A stretch of 64,000 nt of DNA from Pseudobacteroides cellulosolvens ATCC 35603 = DSM 2933 (GCF_001262605.1 NZ_LGTC01000001.1:1412501-1476500), one strand, 5' to 3'. Counted from the first letter of the stretch, positions 9,851 through 19,501 are shown. Numbers and translations are program-made. Notes: generated by a model not told the origin, from the sequence alone.

Positions 9851-9895
9851 CATATAATTTTAATAATAATCATAAGATCAGGTCATAATACAAAA

Positions 9896-9938
9896 TAAAA
9901 AAGCTTCTTGATTTCGGGTTCTTAAGAAGCTTTTTTAT
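9896..9938. terminator. Bidirectional rho-independent terminator
   Basis: The stem AAGCTTCTT (9901-9909) pairs with AAGAAGCTT (9924-9932), flanked by A-run and T-run. It separates the convergent kinase pseudogene and the ABC permease operon and can serve both. Confidence 0.85.
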
Positions 9939-9953
9939 TTTGCAACATAAATA

Positions 9954-10748
9954 TTAAACTTTCAAATCTCTCTTTTTGTAAAACACATAGGTTACACAAA
10001 CCATTCCGGCAATAATAATTAATGACAAAATCAAAAATACAGGATCAAATCCTCCACCCATAAGCTTTTCAGCATCAAAATACTTAAATGGCGTAATATA
10101 TTTCAAAAATTCAATACTGTTAGTCATACTTATAGCCGATGAAAGAATAAATGAAACAAGAAGTATAACTGTAGCAATTGACCCAGCAGCTTTTGGCCGC
10201 TTGCTTGCAGCTGCAATACCTGTACCTATGGTCAAAAATATCAGTTGCAGTATAAACATACCGCCCATCAACATAAATATATCACCTGTTATAGACTCAC
10301 CTTTAGCATATTTCCCCATTATTGCTATTGAAAGTACCAATGTAACAATATTAAACACTACAACATTAAAAAGCGATGCAAGAAGCTTTGCTGTTATAAC
10401 TCCATATCTTGAAACTGGCTTAACCATTAAAAACTCTGTAGTTTTATCCCTCTCTTCCTTTGCAATAATGTTGGCCCCAAGCAGGCAGGCGTGAATGGCA
10501 GCCATTAAAATCAGATACAGATACAACATCCCATAAAATCCACTAACCGTTGTAAGATCAAAATTGCCCATTCCCAATACAGCTTTTATTGTTTTAGGAA
10601 TTTTATCGAAAATCTCATTCATCGACTGGCCAGATTCTGAATATGCAGAATATTTGCCTACTGAAGAAATAATCATAAACAGTATAACTGCACTCCATAT
10701 AATGAGCGATTTTCTATGTGCTCTTAATTCTCTTATAAAAATATTCAT
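9954..10748 (-). CDS. ABC-2 type transporter permease (second subunit)
   Basis: Integral membrane subunit of an ABC exporter. The start is placed at MNIFIREL (ATG 10748) because AGGGAGGGG lies just upstream; the longer frame adds 24 residues that overlap the previous gene. The 264 residues contain about six hydrophobic segments and a cytoplasmic loop ERDKTTEFLMVKPVSR. That loop is shared almost exactly with the upstream permease, so the two arose by duplication and probably form a heterodimer. It is the last gene of the tetR-ATPase-permease-permease operon. The substrate is unknown; drug, peptide or lipid export is possible. Confidence 0.88.
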   Translation of the reverse strand: MNIFIRELRAHRKSLIIWSAVILFMIISSVGKYSAYSESGQSMNEIFDKIPKTIKAVLGMGNFDLTTVSGFYGMLYLYLILMAAIHACLLGANIIAKEERDKTTEFLMVKPVSRYGVITAKLLASLFNVVVFNIVTLVLSIAIMGKYAKGESITGDIFMLMGGMFILQLIFLTIGTGIAAASKRPKAAGSIATVILLVSFILSSAISMTNSIEFLKYITPFKYFDAEKLMGGGFDPVFLILSLIIIAGMVCVTYVFYKKRDLKV

Positions 10749-10761
10749 TAGCTGCCCCTCC

Positions 10762-11562
10762 CTAAACTGCATGAATGTCTTTTTTGATATATACCAGATA
10801 ACTTCCGGCAATAGCAGCAATAATAAAAATTATAGCCACAGTAACATAAGGAACTTCATATGCAGCATTTTTTATAATGTAAGCCGTATCAAAAAACCTG
10901 AATGGTGATATAAACCTTACTTTATCGTCACCAATAATGGAACCTAGTGTACCTATAATGTAAAACCCAAATACCGTACTTAGGGATATCGAAATCACCG
11001 ATTTTATCTTTCCCACAGCCACTGAAATGATAATTCCCATAGCCATAAACACCAACTGAACAAAGAAAAGTGTTAGAGAAATCATAATAAATAACTTCAT
11101 ATTAAAATCCCCAAGCACAACTATTGCAGATAATACAGTCAATCCCAGGTAGATAATATTGGTAGCAATCAGCGACAGCAACGACGCCATTAGCTTTGAT
11201 GTCATGATCCTCATTCGGCTTACCGGCTTTGTCATAAGAAAGTCGGCAGTTTTGTCCCTTATCTCTTTTGATACAATTGCAGTTCCAAGATTCATAGCTT
11301 GAATAGCACCACACAGTACAACAAAGGAAAACACAAAGGAATAGAAGCCTTCAAGTGTTGAAATGCTCTCAATATATACATTAAAAGCCTTTTTCACTAC
11401 ATCCGGCATATTTTGCATAAAGACTTTAAACTGTTCTATATCACTTCCAAGAGCTTTAAATATAAATATATACATGACAGCCAGTGCAGTCATAGCCAGT
11501 GACCAAATAATCACCGATTTTCTGTATGACCTTATTTCATGCAGAAATATATTCATTACCAT
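10762..11562 (-). CDS. ABC-2 type transporter permease (first subunit)
   Basis: 266 residues with about six membrane segments, partner of the neighbouring permease. Both begin MNIF and share the loop RDKTADFLMTKPVSRMR. The ATG at 11562 overlaps the ATPase stop by one base (TGATG), which indicates translational coupling; AAGGAGG lies just upstream. Translation from the second ATG (11556) would give the same N-terminus as the paralogue. The inferred substrate class is unknown. Confidence 0.88.
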   Translation of the reverse strand: MVMNIFLHEIRSYRKSVIIWSLAMTALAVMYIFIFKALGSDIEQFKVFMQNMPDVVKKAFNVYIESISTLEGFYSFVFSFVVLCGAIQAMNLGTAIVSKEIRDKTADFLMTKPVSRMRIMTSKLMASLLSLIATNIIYLGLTVLSAIVVLGDFNMKLFIMISLTLFFVQLVFMAMGIIISVAVGKIKSVISISLSTVFGFYIIGTLGSIIGDDKVRFISPFRFFDTAYIIKNAAYEVPYVTVAIIFIIAAIAGSYLVYIKKDIHAV

Positions 11563-12446
11563 CAAGCCTCCTTTTCATAATAATGCATAAAGATCTCCTC
11601 AAGACTTGGTTCCTCAATCCATACATTAGATATTTCCACATCGGAAATCTTTTTCATAATAAGGTTGACGTTGCCCTTGTATAAAAAGCTGATCGTCTTT
11701 TCCTTTACCTCAAGATTACTCACACCACTTATATTAAAATAATTTTTATCCATTTCGGATATCATTTCAACCTTAAACTTCTTGTAGTTACTCTCGGTCA
11801 GCTTACTCATTTTTTCCACCTTAATTATCCTGCCGTCCTTTATAATTGCAACCCGGCTGCAAAGCCTCTGAACTTCGCTTAAAACATGAGAGGACATGAG
11901 AATTGTTGCACCCTTTTTGTTTTCTTCCAAAAGCAAATCAAAAAACTTCTGCTGCATAAGTGGGTCAAGGCCGCTTGTCGGTTCATCAAGTATTATCAGC
12001 TTAGGCTCATGAAGGAGACCCTGAACAATTCCAACCTTCTTTTTATTTCCAAAGGACAGATCGTCGATTCTTTTCTTCAGGTCTAGATCCATTGTTTCAG
12101 CCAAATCTCTGATCCTTTTACTGCAGTCCTTTTTATAAAAGCTTGCAGAATAATTCAAAAGGTCAATAACCTTCATTTTATCATAATAAAATACTTCTGA
12201 AGGTAAATAGCCTATTTCCATTGCAATTTCAGGAGCAAATTTTATACAATCCTTTCCAAAAATAGTAGCACTACCACTGGTTGGATATATAAGAGACAGC
12301 AAAGTTCTGATTGTGGTAGACTTGCCAGCTCCATTCGGCCCGATAAATCCAAATATTTCACCTTCTTCAACATTAAAGCTTATATCAATAATTCCCCTGG
12401 ACTTGCCATAACTCTTTGTCAGGTTTTTAATTTCAATTACATTCAT
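11562..12446 (-). CDS. ABC transporter ATP-binding protein
   Basis: Energises the two permeases downstream. Walker A GPNGAGKST lies near residue 36, the variant signature LSFGNKKK near residue 132 replaces the usual LSGGQ, Walker B LIILDEPTSGLDP lies near residue 152, and the switch His is in SSHVLSEV. The C-terminal 80 residues form the extension typical of ABC-2 type ATPases. The start is ATG 12446, eight bases after GGGAGG, rather than the TTG two codons earlier. It lies in one operon with the TetR gene (52-base gap). Confidence 0.93.
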   Translation of the reverse strand: MNVIEIKNLTKSYGKSRGIIDISFNVEEGEIFGFIGPNGAGKSTTIRTLLSLIYPTSGSATIFGKDCIKFAPEIAMEIGYLPSEVFYYDKMKVIDLLNYSASFYKKDCSKRIRDLAETMDLDLKKRIDDLSFGNKKKVGIVQGLLHEPKLIILDEPTSGLDPLMQQKFFDLLLEENKKGATILMSSHVLSEVQRLCSRVAIIKDGRIIKVEKMSKLTESNYKKFKVEMISEMDKNYFNISGVSNLEVKEKTISFLYKGNVNLIMKKISDVEISNVWIEEPSLEEIFMHYYEKEA

Positions 12447-12498
12447 ATCCAAAGCCTCCCTTGAGGTATTATTTTATTTTAAAAATGACTGACCATTC

Positions 12499-13128
12499 CT
12501 AATCATTTTTATAAAAGCACTTTTTCAAAGTATCCAGATAAATATCCAATTCTTTTATCAATTGTTCGAAATTCTGTTCATATAAAGAATAGCTTTTAGC
12601 CATTTCCATATGCTTTTTTGTAAATCCTTCAGTGGTCCAGTTTATAATTTCAATTGCTTTTTGTGGATCAATACCATCCTTGAATTTTGATGTATCAAGG
12701 CCTTCATTTAGTATACTTTGGCCATATGCAATCAATACCTTATTTCTGTCTTCAAGGTCACTTTTCACTTCATCGGATCCATCCATGTATGCTGCCAATA
12801 TAAAATCATACATTTCAGGATGTTTTCTTAGTACTTCTAATTTAAGCAGTGCAGATTTCTTTCTTCTTTCAAAAACATCCATTTCTAATTTATTCAACTT
12901 CATAACAATTTCATTTTTTATAATATCCATTGCATAATCATATAAAAACAGGAACAACCCCTTTTTATTTTTGAAATAGTGGAATAATGCTCCTTTGGAA
13001 ATAGCCGCCTCCTTTACAATTATATCAGTAGATGCATTCTTGTATCCCTTTTGTGCAAATTCCTTCATAGCCGCATTTAGAATTCGTTCACGTTTTTCAT
13101 TTTTTAACTTTAAAAATTTTGAAAAAAT
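12499..13128 (-). CDS. TetR-family repressor of the ABC exporter, apparent ATT start
   Basis: A DNA-binding repressor. The N-terminal helix-turn-helix is complete only if translation starts before the first ATG (13068): upstream codons give FSKFLKLKNEKRERILNAA, the usual TetR start, followed by KEFAQKGYKNAST and SKGALFHYFKNKKGLF. No ATG, GTG or TTG exists in that stretch before TAA. ATT at 13128-13126 lies seven bases after AAAGGTGG and is the best start (209 residues). The C-terminal ligand domain is divergent. It heads the exporter operon and almost surely binds the two palindromes at 13164-13220, which overlap its own promoter. Confidence 0.85.
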   Translation of the reverse strand: MFSKFLKLKNEKRERILNAAMKEFAQKGYKNASTDIIVKEAAISKGALFHYFKNKKGLFLFLYDYAMDIIKNEIVMKLNKLEMDVFERRKKSALLKLEVLRKHPEMYDFILAAYMDGSDEVKSDLEDRNKVLIAYGQSILNEGLDTSKFKDGIDPQKAIEIINWTTEGFTKKHMEMAKSYSLYEQNFEQLIKELDIYLDTLKKCFYKND

Positions 13129-13163
13129 AGTTTAACCACCTTTCAACAGGAAGTATTGTTACA

Positions 13164-13220
13164 TTATTGACCCACTCAGTCAATAATATAATTATAATAC
13201 CATTGACTCATATAGTCAAT
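13164..13220 (-). promoter_or_regulatory. Promoter of tetR-ABC operon with two TetR operators
   Basis: On the minus strand, TTGACT (13219-13214) and TATAAT (13196-13191) are separated by 17 bp, a near-consensus vegetative promoter. A perfect palindrome ATTGACTCATATAGTCAAT at 13202-13220 covers the -35 box. A second palindrome, TTATTGAC and GTCAATAA around CCACTCA at 13164-13186, covers the start region. The shared half-site ATTGAC/GTCAAT strongly suggests autorepression by the adjacent TetR protein. Confidence 0.88.
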
Positions 13221-13354
13221 TATTTTTTAACAATTCAATAAGGAATGACTAGATTAACATTTCCTAAAATACAAAATGGTTTACAAGTGCCATGGTTGAG
13301 CACTTATAAACCATAATAAATAACAATGGAATTGCCTTCATAAAGATATAATTT

Positions 13355-13772
13355 CTAATTACTTACTTTTATTTTCTGTGCACAAATTTCTTTATAGTCA
13401 ACACTTGGATGATGGTATCTTCCATTCTTCAGTAAATACTTTTTTTCAAGTAAAACTGACTGTGTTGGGCAAAAATTAAAACAAGCATAACAATAATAGC
13501 ACTGTACAGATTTATCCCATATATTATTTCCATCCTTAATTTTAACTTTACCAGACAAACTTTTTCACAAATCATACATTTTATACAGCTGGTATCAGTA
13601 TAAAATGGTATTGAAACATTAGAATTTCTAGTTAGTTTTGTCATCAAAGGTTCAAGGATATGTGATAGAAAAGACATAGAACCATTGGTATTCTATTCTG
13701 CAGTTCTTTAGCAACGTGCAACGAATTTCCAGTACCCGAAAAATAATATAACTCAGCCTTATTCACATCCAT
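13355..13772 (-). pseudogene. EFR1-type flavodoxin/ferredoxin protein, deleted and frameshifted
   Basis: The 5' end is typical of EFR1-family proteins: ATG at 13772 after AAGGAGTGATT, then YYFSGTGNSLHVAKEL, the FMN-binding start of a flavodoxin domain. At about residue 30 the sequence jumps, out of frame, to the C-terminal part (FYTDTSCIKCMICEKVC), so roughly the middle of the flavodoxin domain is gone. A further frameshift near 13555 precedes the second 4Fe-4S motif (CYYCYACFNFCP). Both cluster motifs are recognisable but cannot be made as one protein. It is a clear relic. Confidence 0.8.
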
Positions 13773-13833
13773 AATCACTCCTTTTTTAATATTTTATTTG
13801 CACAAAATATTCTGTAGTCCATGATTATATAAA

Positions 13834-16782
13834 TTAGTATCCTGATGCATTAAAATGCTTCGCCAGAATTATGACATCTTTAATATTTACAGCATTATCC
13901 TTATTTATATCTGCATCAATATTATAGTTAACATCACCGGTTATAGCATTAAATGATTTGGCTATTTGTATAACATCGCTCATGTTTATACTGTTGTCCC
14001 CAACACCATTTACCGGTATATCTCCTGCCCACATAATCAAAGGCACTTCATTAGTAGCAATCTGTATGTCTTTTGATAAATCAATATTTTTTATTTCTCT
14101 TAAAAGGAATCCCTTCTTGCTTATCCTAATACTTAAAGCAGTGTTTTTAGGAACATTCGCAAGCTCAAAGTATCCATTTGCATCTGTTGTTGCAGATATA
14201 TTACCGCCTGGAATTTCCACCAAAAATCCCAAATTAAGATTTACATTTGACTCAATATCTGTACCTACATAACCGGAAACTTTATATGAAGTCGGTGTAG
14301 GTGTTACAACATCATCAACCTTAAATACTGCTGTTAAGTTAAGGTTCGCTGAAGGCGTTACGGTAATTGTATCGGAAGATGCATCCACCCCGGCTGCTCC
14401 TTCCCAATGATCAAACTTATAGCCTGCCTGCGGTACTGCCTTGATGGTAACGGGAACGCCCTTAAAATATGTACCTGTCCAAGCTTCAGCATTTGTCACC
14501 CCCGGTGTATCTGATTTAACATCCAAGGAATTTATCCTTATAAAGCCCTGTTGTGCCACGGAATTTAATTTTATTGAGGCTGTCCCTGTCACACCGTTGG
14601 TACCAAACTTACTTACAATATGCTGTCTCACAATTGCAGGCCTGTTTGAAGCATAAGACTTTATTACCTCAATATCCTTGGACCATGTAGCATCTGTAGG
14701 CCTTGTTGCTGTCATCTTAATTTTATTCCAGCGTTTGCTGTGCTCAGGCATAGCAGCTTCGATGGCTGATTTAGCTTCGTCAACTATCGTATTGATTCTC
14801 ACCGGATCGAATGTAGTATTTATATGGTCTGCAAACCTGTTTATAAACTCATTTCTGAATTCAGTATTTTGTAGAAGTGTTTTAAGAAGAAATACCGCCC
14901 ATGGATAATTGCTTCTTCCTCCTTCAGCGTACTCTAAAGTGGCGTAATTTAATGTGTTATGGTTAACGCTGCTATTATATAACCCTAATCCGAAATCCAT
15001 GTCTTTTACAAACCATCTCCACCTTCCGTCTTGTCCAATAGGTGCTTCAGGATGGTATTTTCCATCATCTGTTTTGTATTTCCACATACTCACATTATTA
15101 CCTGGCCAATCGGTATTTCCAAAGAAAATTTCCGATATGTTGTAGTCTATAAAATTGCTTACATCCATTTTTGTTTTAATTTGCTCATAGGTAGCATTCT
15201 GGGTTATAGAGTTTGACTTAAGATAGTTGGTTATGTCATTCATGAATGCATCGGCATCAGCTTGTGTACCTTCCTGAACATCAATTTTTTCAGTAGTGTT
15301 TGCTACATAGTCCAGTATAGCCACATTGTCCTTTTCCAAGTTGAAATGAGATGCAAGGTAATGCTTATCGTACCTTTCACGTATGTTGTAAATTCCCCAA
15401 TACTCTCCATTTAAGAACACAACCGACGGCCTGTAAGCCATTGTTTCAACATCCAAATGGGATACAATTTTGTGCATTACTTCGTCCCTCATCATAGTAC
15501 TGGCCCAGTCATTTCCTGCATTTCGTATAAGCAGGGTTTTGAAGCTGTTCAGCTTCTTTCCGTTAGCTTCCTTTGTAAGGCCCGGGAATATATCATATTT
15601 GAAACTATCGGTGTCACCATAGCCTTCTGCATACATCCTGAATGTCTTCTGAGGATATTTTCTAGACCAGCCTCCGTGAAGCCTCACACCGCTGTCATGG
15701 GAAAATCCCAAAGTTCCATCCTTTTCAAAAAACTCCATATGCATAGGGCGTTCCCACTCCTGGCCTTCATTCAGGAAGTTACCGTTAACATAAATTCCCG
15801 TATTATTATCAAATAAATTTGCCTCATCCGTTACCAGTGATATAACAGGCAGATTATATCTGGTTTTCATATTGGGATCAACAAAATATGAATGGGTTAT
15901 AATCTTACTCTTTTTACCGTCGGATTTTACAACAACTGCTTTAATGGTAGTGCACTTAAACACTTCTCCAGTGGGTGCAATCCAGGGAGCATTCTTGTCA
16001 CCTGAAATATTTTGTATCATTGAAAGTACATTTGCTTCTCCTGCCCTGCTTTTAACATTTATACTTCCAGTATATTCAAATGTTCCTGCTGCACCTGGCA
16101 CAGGATCTGACCCATTTTTGGTATAATATATTTTCGCATTAGTTTCTGTAGTAGTCAGCTCCAAGTTTATAGCATCGTTATAAAAGCCTCCCTTGTATGA
16201 AAATACAGGTTCTCCTATAACTGCTATAGGTTCGACGAAAACGTTTGCCGACTTTGGAGTTGATTTAGCCGATATGACCATTTCAGAAACACCGTCTATC
16301 TTTCGCTGATAGGATTGGTCATCTGCAGTACTTAAGGTTTTAACCATGTCTACAACTGTTCCATCAGGCATTTTTAATGTAATTGTTTCACCTGATGAAC
16401 TGATTTTAAAATTGGTATGAAGCTGTCCGTCCATAGCTACTTTATCTTTGTCTGAAGCCCATACAAGCAAATAACCTTTTGCAGGAACAACTCCTTTTGG
16501 AAAAGTCCATGAAGCAGCGTCGTCAGATATTGTATACCCTGTAAGATCAATGGATTCCGAGCTGTTGTTGTAAATCTCAATCCAGTCTGAATAGGCACCG
16601 CCCTTAGCACCATCTTTGGTGTCTTCTACATCGCCATCTCTTATAACGGTAGCATTTGAAGCCATTACTTCATTGATAAATAGTGCTTGTGCCGAATCCG
16701 CTGTGGTATCAAGACCAACGCCTGAGGTAACTGCTGTCAAAATAAGTGAAGCAGTTAAAGAAAGTGATAAACCTCTTTTCAT
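13834..16782 (-). CDS. CotH-kinase protein with lamin-tail domain and C-terminal dockerin
   Basis: 982 residues, secreted. Order: signal peptide (1 to about 32); lamin-tail domain (about 33-165, FINEVMASN ... WIEIYNNSS); chitobiase-like C-terminal domain (about 190-305, IYYTKNGSDP); CotH kinase domain (about 315-660, with GVRLHGGWSRKYPQKTFRM, NIRERYDKHYL and the metal-site DMDFG); an InlB-type repeat (YKFDHWEGA); a carboxypeptidase-regulatory-like fold; and a dockerin (GDNSINMSDVI, NKDNAVNIKDVI) at about 920-982. CotH proteins are atypical protein kinases, so a protein-phosphorylating or structural role in the cellulosome is inferred. AAGGGGAG precedes the ATG. Confidence 0.92.
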   Translation of the reverse strand: MKRGLSLSLTASLILTAVTSGVGLDTTADSAQALFINEVMASNATVIRDGDVEDTKDGAKGGAYSDWIEIYNNSSESIDLTGYTISDDAASWTFPKGVVPAKGYLLVWASDKDKVAMDGQLHTNFKISSSGETITLKMPDGTVVDMVKTLSTADDQSYQRKIDGVSEMVISAKSTPKSANVFVEPIAVIGEPVFSYKGGFYNDAINLELTTTETNAKIYYTKNGSDPVPGAAGTFEYTGSINVKSRAGEANVLSMIQNISGDKNAPWIAPTGEVFKCTTIKAVVVKSDGKKSKIITHSYFVDPNMKTRYNLPVISLVTDEANLFDNNTGIYVNGNFLNEGQEWERPMHMEFFEKDGTLGFSHDSGVRLHGGWSRKYPQKTFRMYAEGYGDTDSFKYDIFPGLTKEANGKKLNSFKTLLIRNAGNDWASTMMRDEVMHKIVSHLDVETMAYRPSVVFLNGEYWGIYNIRERYDKHYLASHFNLEKDNVAILDYVANTTEKIDVQEGTQADADAFMNDITNYLKSNSITQNATYEQIKTKMDVSNFIDYNISEIFFGNTDWPGNNVSMWKYKTDDGKYHPEAPIGQDGRWRWFVKDMDFGLGLYNSSVNHNTLNYATLEYAEGGRSNYPWAVFLLKTLLQNTEFRNEFINRFADHINTTFDPVRINTIVDEAKSAIEAAMPEHSKRWNKIKMTATRPTDATWSKDIEVIKSYASNRPAIVRQHIVSKFGTNGVTGTASIKLNSVAQQGFIRINSLDVKSDTPGVTNAEAWTGTYFKGVPVTIKAVPQAGYKFDHWEGAAGVDASSDTITVTPSANLNLTAVFKVDDVVTPTPTSYKVSGYVGTDIESNVNLNLGFLVEIPGGNISATTDANGYFELANVPKNTALSIRISKKGFLLREIKNIDLSKDIQIATNEVPLIMWAGDIPVNGVGDNSINMSDVIQIAKSFNAITGDVNYNIDADINKDNAVNIKDVIILAKHFNASGY

Positions 16783-17323
16783 ATAATCTCCCCTTAATAA
16801 TAATAAAATGAAAGCACCATTTTTATTCAGGAGTTTTATATTTTATAAATCAAATGAGTATCTTATAATAGATTAAAATCAATAAATCTTTTACGTTTAT
16901 CTATCGCAAAATACCGTTAAAGCATTCGTTATTTTACTCTGCTAAATGTAAGATTAATAGTGATTTTAATATAGATAAATCATTCACTATGCTGTTATAT
17001 GTAATAATTCTCATACATATATAATTCGAAGTATGGTAGCAAAAATGTAGAATAAACAGTCAACAGATAATTTTATGGTTAAATGTGCCTTCTCAATATA
17101 ATAATAAATTAAAATTTGAATTATTGAAACATATTTTTCAAAATTTCTTAAAATATTTTACCATTAGCATGTAAATATATTCCTTATTTTTCATACTACA
17201 AAAACAATGGATACAAATATTAAAATTTCTAACATCTGTACCCATAAATAACTTTACTTGTCATTTTAATTGTATTTTCAATAGCGTTATGGCACTCACG
17301 GAATGCTCCTTCTCCTACAACTT
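16783..17323. other. 541-bp intergenic region with palindromic repeat
   Basis: No gene is seen. It contains the CotH gene ribosome binding site, repeat copy B (16866-16974) and otherwise AT-rich DNA with no recognised hairpin terminator. Confidence 0.5.
16866..16974. repeat. Palindromic intergenic repeat, copy B
   Basis: The left part (GATTAAAATCAATAAATCTTTTACG) and the right part (AAATGTAAGATTAATAGTGATTTTAATATAG) are imperfect inverted arms around the centre TATCGCAAAATACCGTTAAA and TTATTTTACTCTGC. The same order of blocks occurs at 8031-8133 and 36890-36998, so the copies are homologous. Confidence 0.72.
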
Positions 17324-19180
17324 TTACAGCCAGCTTAGCCTATCACTTACCGGAGGAGAAGGTGCCCATGATTTTTCTTTTGAAAGTACCATTTTGTAAA
17401 CCATCTCTTTACCGCCTTCTAACACTTTCAAGTAAACCTTGCAGTAATTTGAATGGTCAACATTGGTAGAAAGTGTCGGATCACTCATTTGCCAGAATTG
17501 TATCTGACCGATTCTAACATCCATTCCCTTAAATTTGCCTTCAAATAATTTTCCGTCCTCCATATCCTTAATAATTTTATCTACCTTGACTTTTAAATCC
17601 TTTGCTTTCTTAGAGTCCGGGAATGTGCTAAATCCCGTAACATACCAGGAGCTATCCTTTTTAATCATTTCGAGTGCACTTCCAACGCCTGAACCTGCTC
17701 CGGCAGAATTACGGCAGATACCGTTTACAACAACAGACGCTCTGTCGCCTTTTTGAGACATTTTACTAATAAAAATATCTGTTACATAGCAATCCGAACC
17801 AATAAAATGGCTCTTTCTATCATTAAATGTTGTAGTAATATCGAAAAAGCCCATTTGGGGAGGATTCTCTGAGTTTATATAATATTTCACTGCTGCATCA
17901 TAATCCTTTATATCTGCCATTCTGAATTTTAAGTATGTGTCCATAGCTCCACGCAAAGCTTTAAAAAGTTTTACCTCCTCGTTCGCTGCATCGTAAATTC
18001 TGCCTATTTTCTCATTTTGTTCATGAATAACTTTCTCCACATTATTTAAAGTATACTCCAAATCAATTATTTCATTTAACGGTCCGCTTGTATATGCAGA
18101 TCCACCATCAGGTGTTATGGATATGTATGGGCCCGTCACTGGTACTCTGGCCTTTTCATTCCCTTTATCATCGCAAATGCAAAGCATGAAAATATTTTTC
18201 TCAACATCATAAGATTTTACGGTATAAAGGAAGTAACCTCCTAATGCAAATTTCACATCATACACATATTCCTTTGTAATTTCCCTTGATTCCGGCTTTT
18301 CCAAATCCTCATAATATTGAAGGCCAAAGCCTGATTCACCTATTTGTAAAACTGCATTTTTATAATAGTCCCGAAATCTGCCGCAGGACAGTGATTTCAA
18401 AACATTTCCTGTGCTATCGGTGAGAACTGTTCTGCTTTCATTCAATCTGCCGCCGCTTTTTTTCTGTTCCACTTCATCTACTATAAGGTTTTCTGTTGCA
18501 AAATAACGATTATTGCCGTAAGTTCCTTTATAATAAAGTCTGATATCGGTTTCGTAGCAGTGAAGAGTTTTACCGTCTTTGAAATTGTATATGGTACCGT
18601 TTATAAGGTTGGAATGTTCTGTGTAAATTGAATTGCCATCGGGAGACCAGCCAAAGTAAGTAACCCTGTCATGTATAAGACTGTCCTCCAACAGCAGTTT
18701 ATTTTTTTCAGTGTCATATACTGTCAGCCTTTCTCCTCCGCAAAAGGCAACCATATTCCCAATCGTGTTCCATTTGCAATAGGATATAAACGGTGTCCCT
18801 TCCGAAATGATATTCTTTTTGCCTGTTGAAATATTTAATGCGATAAGATTTATATTCTGGTGAGTATCACCTTTTAAAGCTTTTAAAATCTTGGTTTTAT
18901 CATCTGTCTTTCCTACCTTGTCTGTCCTTTCCATGTAAAAGATTGTCGTATTATCAGGAGATTTCGTTAAAGGTATGGCAATTTTCGGCAGTGTTGTTGT
19001 ATCAATATCCATAAATCTCGTATCGGTGTCATTCAAAATACTAACAGACGGTTTTACAGTTGATACATTCTTGGTCACTAAAGTATTGGTTGGACTTACT
19101 TTTTTCTCTTGTGTGCTGCTGCAGGAAGATAAAAGCATTAATGCTAATACACACAATATAAAGGTAAATTTTTTATTCAT
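17324..19180 (-). CDS. Lipoprotein with TolB/WD-like repeats, function unknown
   Basis: 618 residues. The N-terminus (MNKKFTFIL ... LLSSC) is a lipoprotein signal with lipobox LSSC and acylated Cys20, so it is anchored on the outer face of the membrane. Residues about 60-360 contain short beta-propeller-like blades (for example GWSPDGNSIYTEHSN and ISPDGGSAYTSG). The C-terminal 250 residues form a separate mixed domain that I do not recognise. AAAGGAAC precedes the ATG. It is divergent from the heme lyase gene, so the two could share a control region; no function is proposed. Confidence 0.8.
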   Translation of the reverse strand: MNKKFTFILCVLALMLLSSCSSTQEKKVSPTNTLVTKNVSTVKPSVSILNDTDTRFMDIDTTTLPKIAIPLTKSPDNTTIFYMERTDKVGKTDDKTKILKALKGDTHQNINLIALNISTGKKNIISEGTPFISYCKWNTIGNMVAFCGGERLTVYDTEKNKLLLEDSLIHDRVTYFGWSPDGNSIYTEHSNLINGTIYNFKDGKTLHCYETDIRLYYKGTYGNNRYFATENLIVDEVEQKKSGGRLNESRTVLTDSTGNVLKSLSCGRFRDYYKNAVLQIGESGFGLQYYEDLEKPESREITKEYVYDVKFALGGYFLYTVKSYDVEKNIFMLCICDDKGNEKARVPVTGPYISITPDGGSAYTSGPLNEIIDLEYTLNNVEKVIHEQNEKIGRIYDAANEEVKLFKALRGAMDTYLKFRMADIKDYDAAVKYYINSENPPQMGFFDITTTFNDRKSHFIGSDCYVTDIFISKMSQKGDRASVVVNGICRNSAGAGSGVGSALEMIKKDSSWYVTGFSTFPDSKKAKDLKVKVDKIIKDMEDGKLFEGKFKGMDVRIGQIQFWQMSDPTLSTNVDHSNYCKVYLKVLEGGKEMVYKMVLSKEKSWAPSPPVSDRLSWL

Positions 19181-19501
19181 GATTGTTGTTCCTTTCTTAT
19201 ATCTATATACATTATTTTTCCTTATTATTATAAAAAATGAGATTTACAATATAATTAACAAGATGTAACAATCTTGTAAATTCGAACTGCAGCATCATAT
19301 TTGCTGAGAATTTTGCCTGTCTCAATCTTTTATCTCTCAGTTTATTCTTTTGATAATGATCCAAACCTTCCATATAAGGAATTATTTTACCACAATGTTG
19401 AAATAGGTCATAAATTGAAAATAGACTTGTTTAATACTATAATATATAATTATTTTAGGGAAAATAATGGCTTTTGGAATAGCATATGCTTGGAGGAATG
19501 T
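19181..19501. other. Divergent region between lipoprotein and heme lyase genes
   Basis: About 320 bases. An open frame from 19301 extends the heme lyase upstream, but those 67 codons lack family similarity and a ribosome binding site. I treat them as leader or non-coding DNA. No clear promoter boxes were identified. Confidence 0.4.

Noticed and set aside
19301..19501. N-terminal extension of the heme lyase frame
   Set aside because: The 67 upstream codons lack family similarity and a ribosome site, whereas ATG 19502 follows a good GGAGG.
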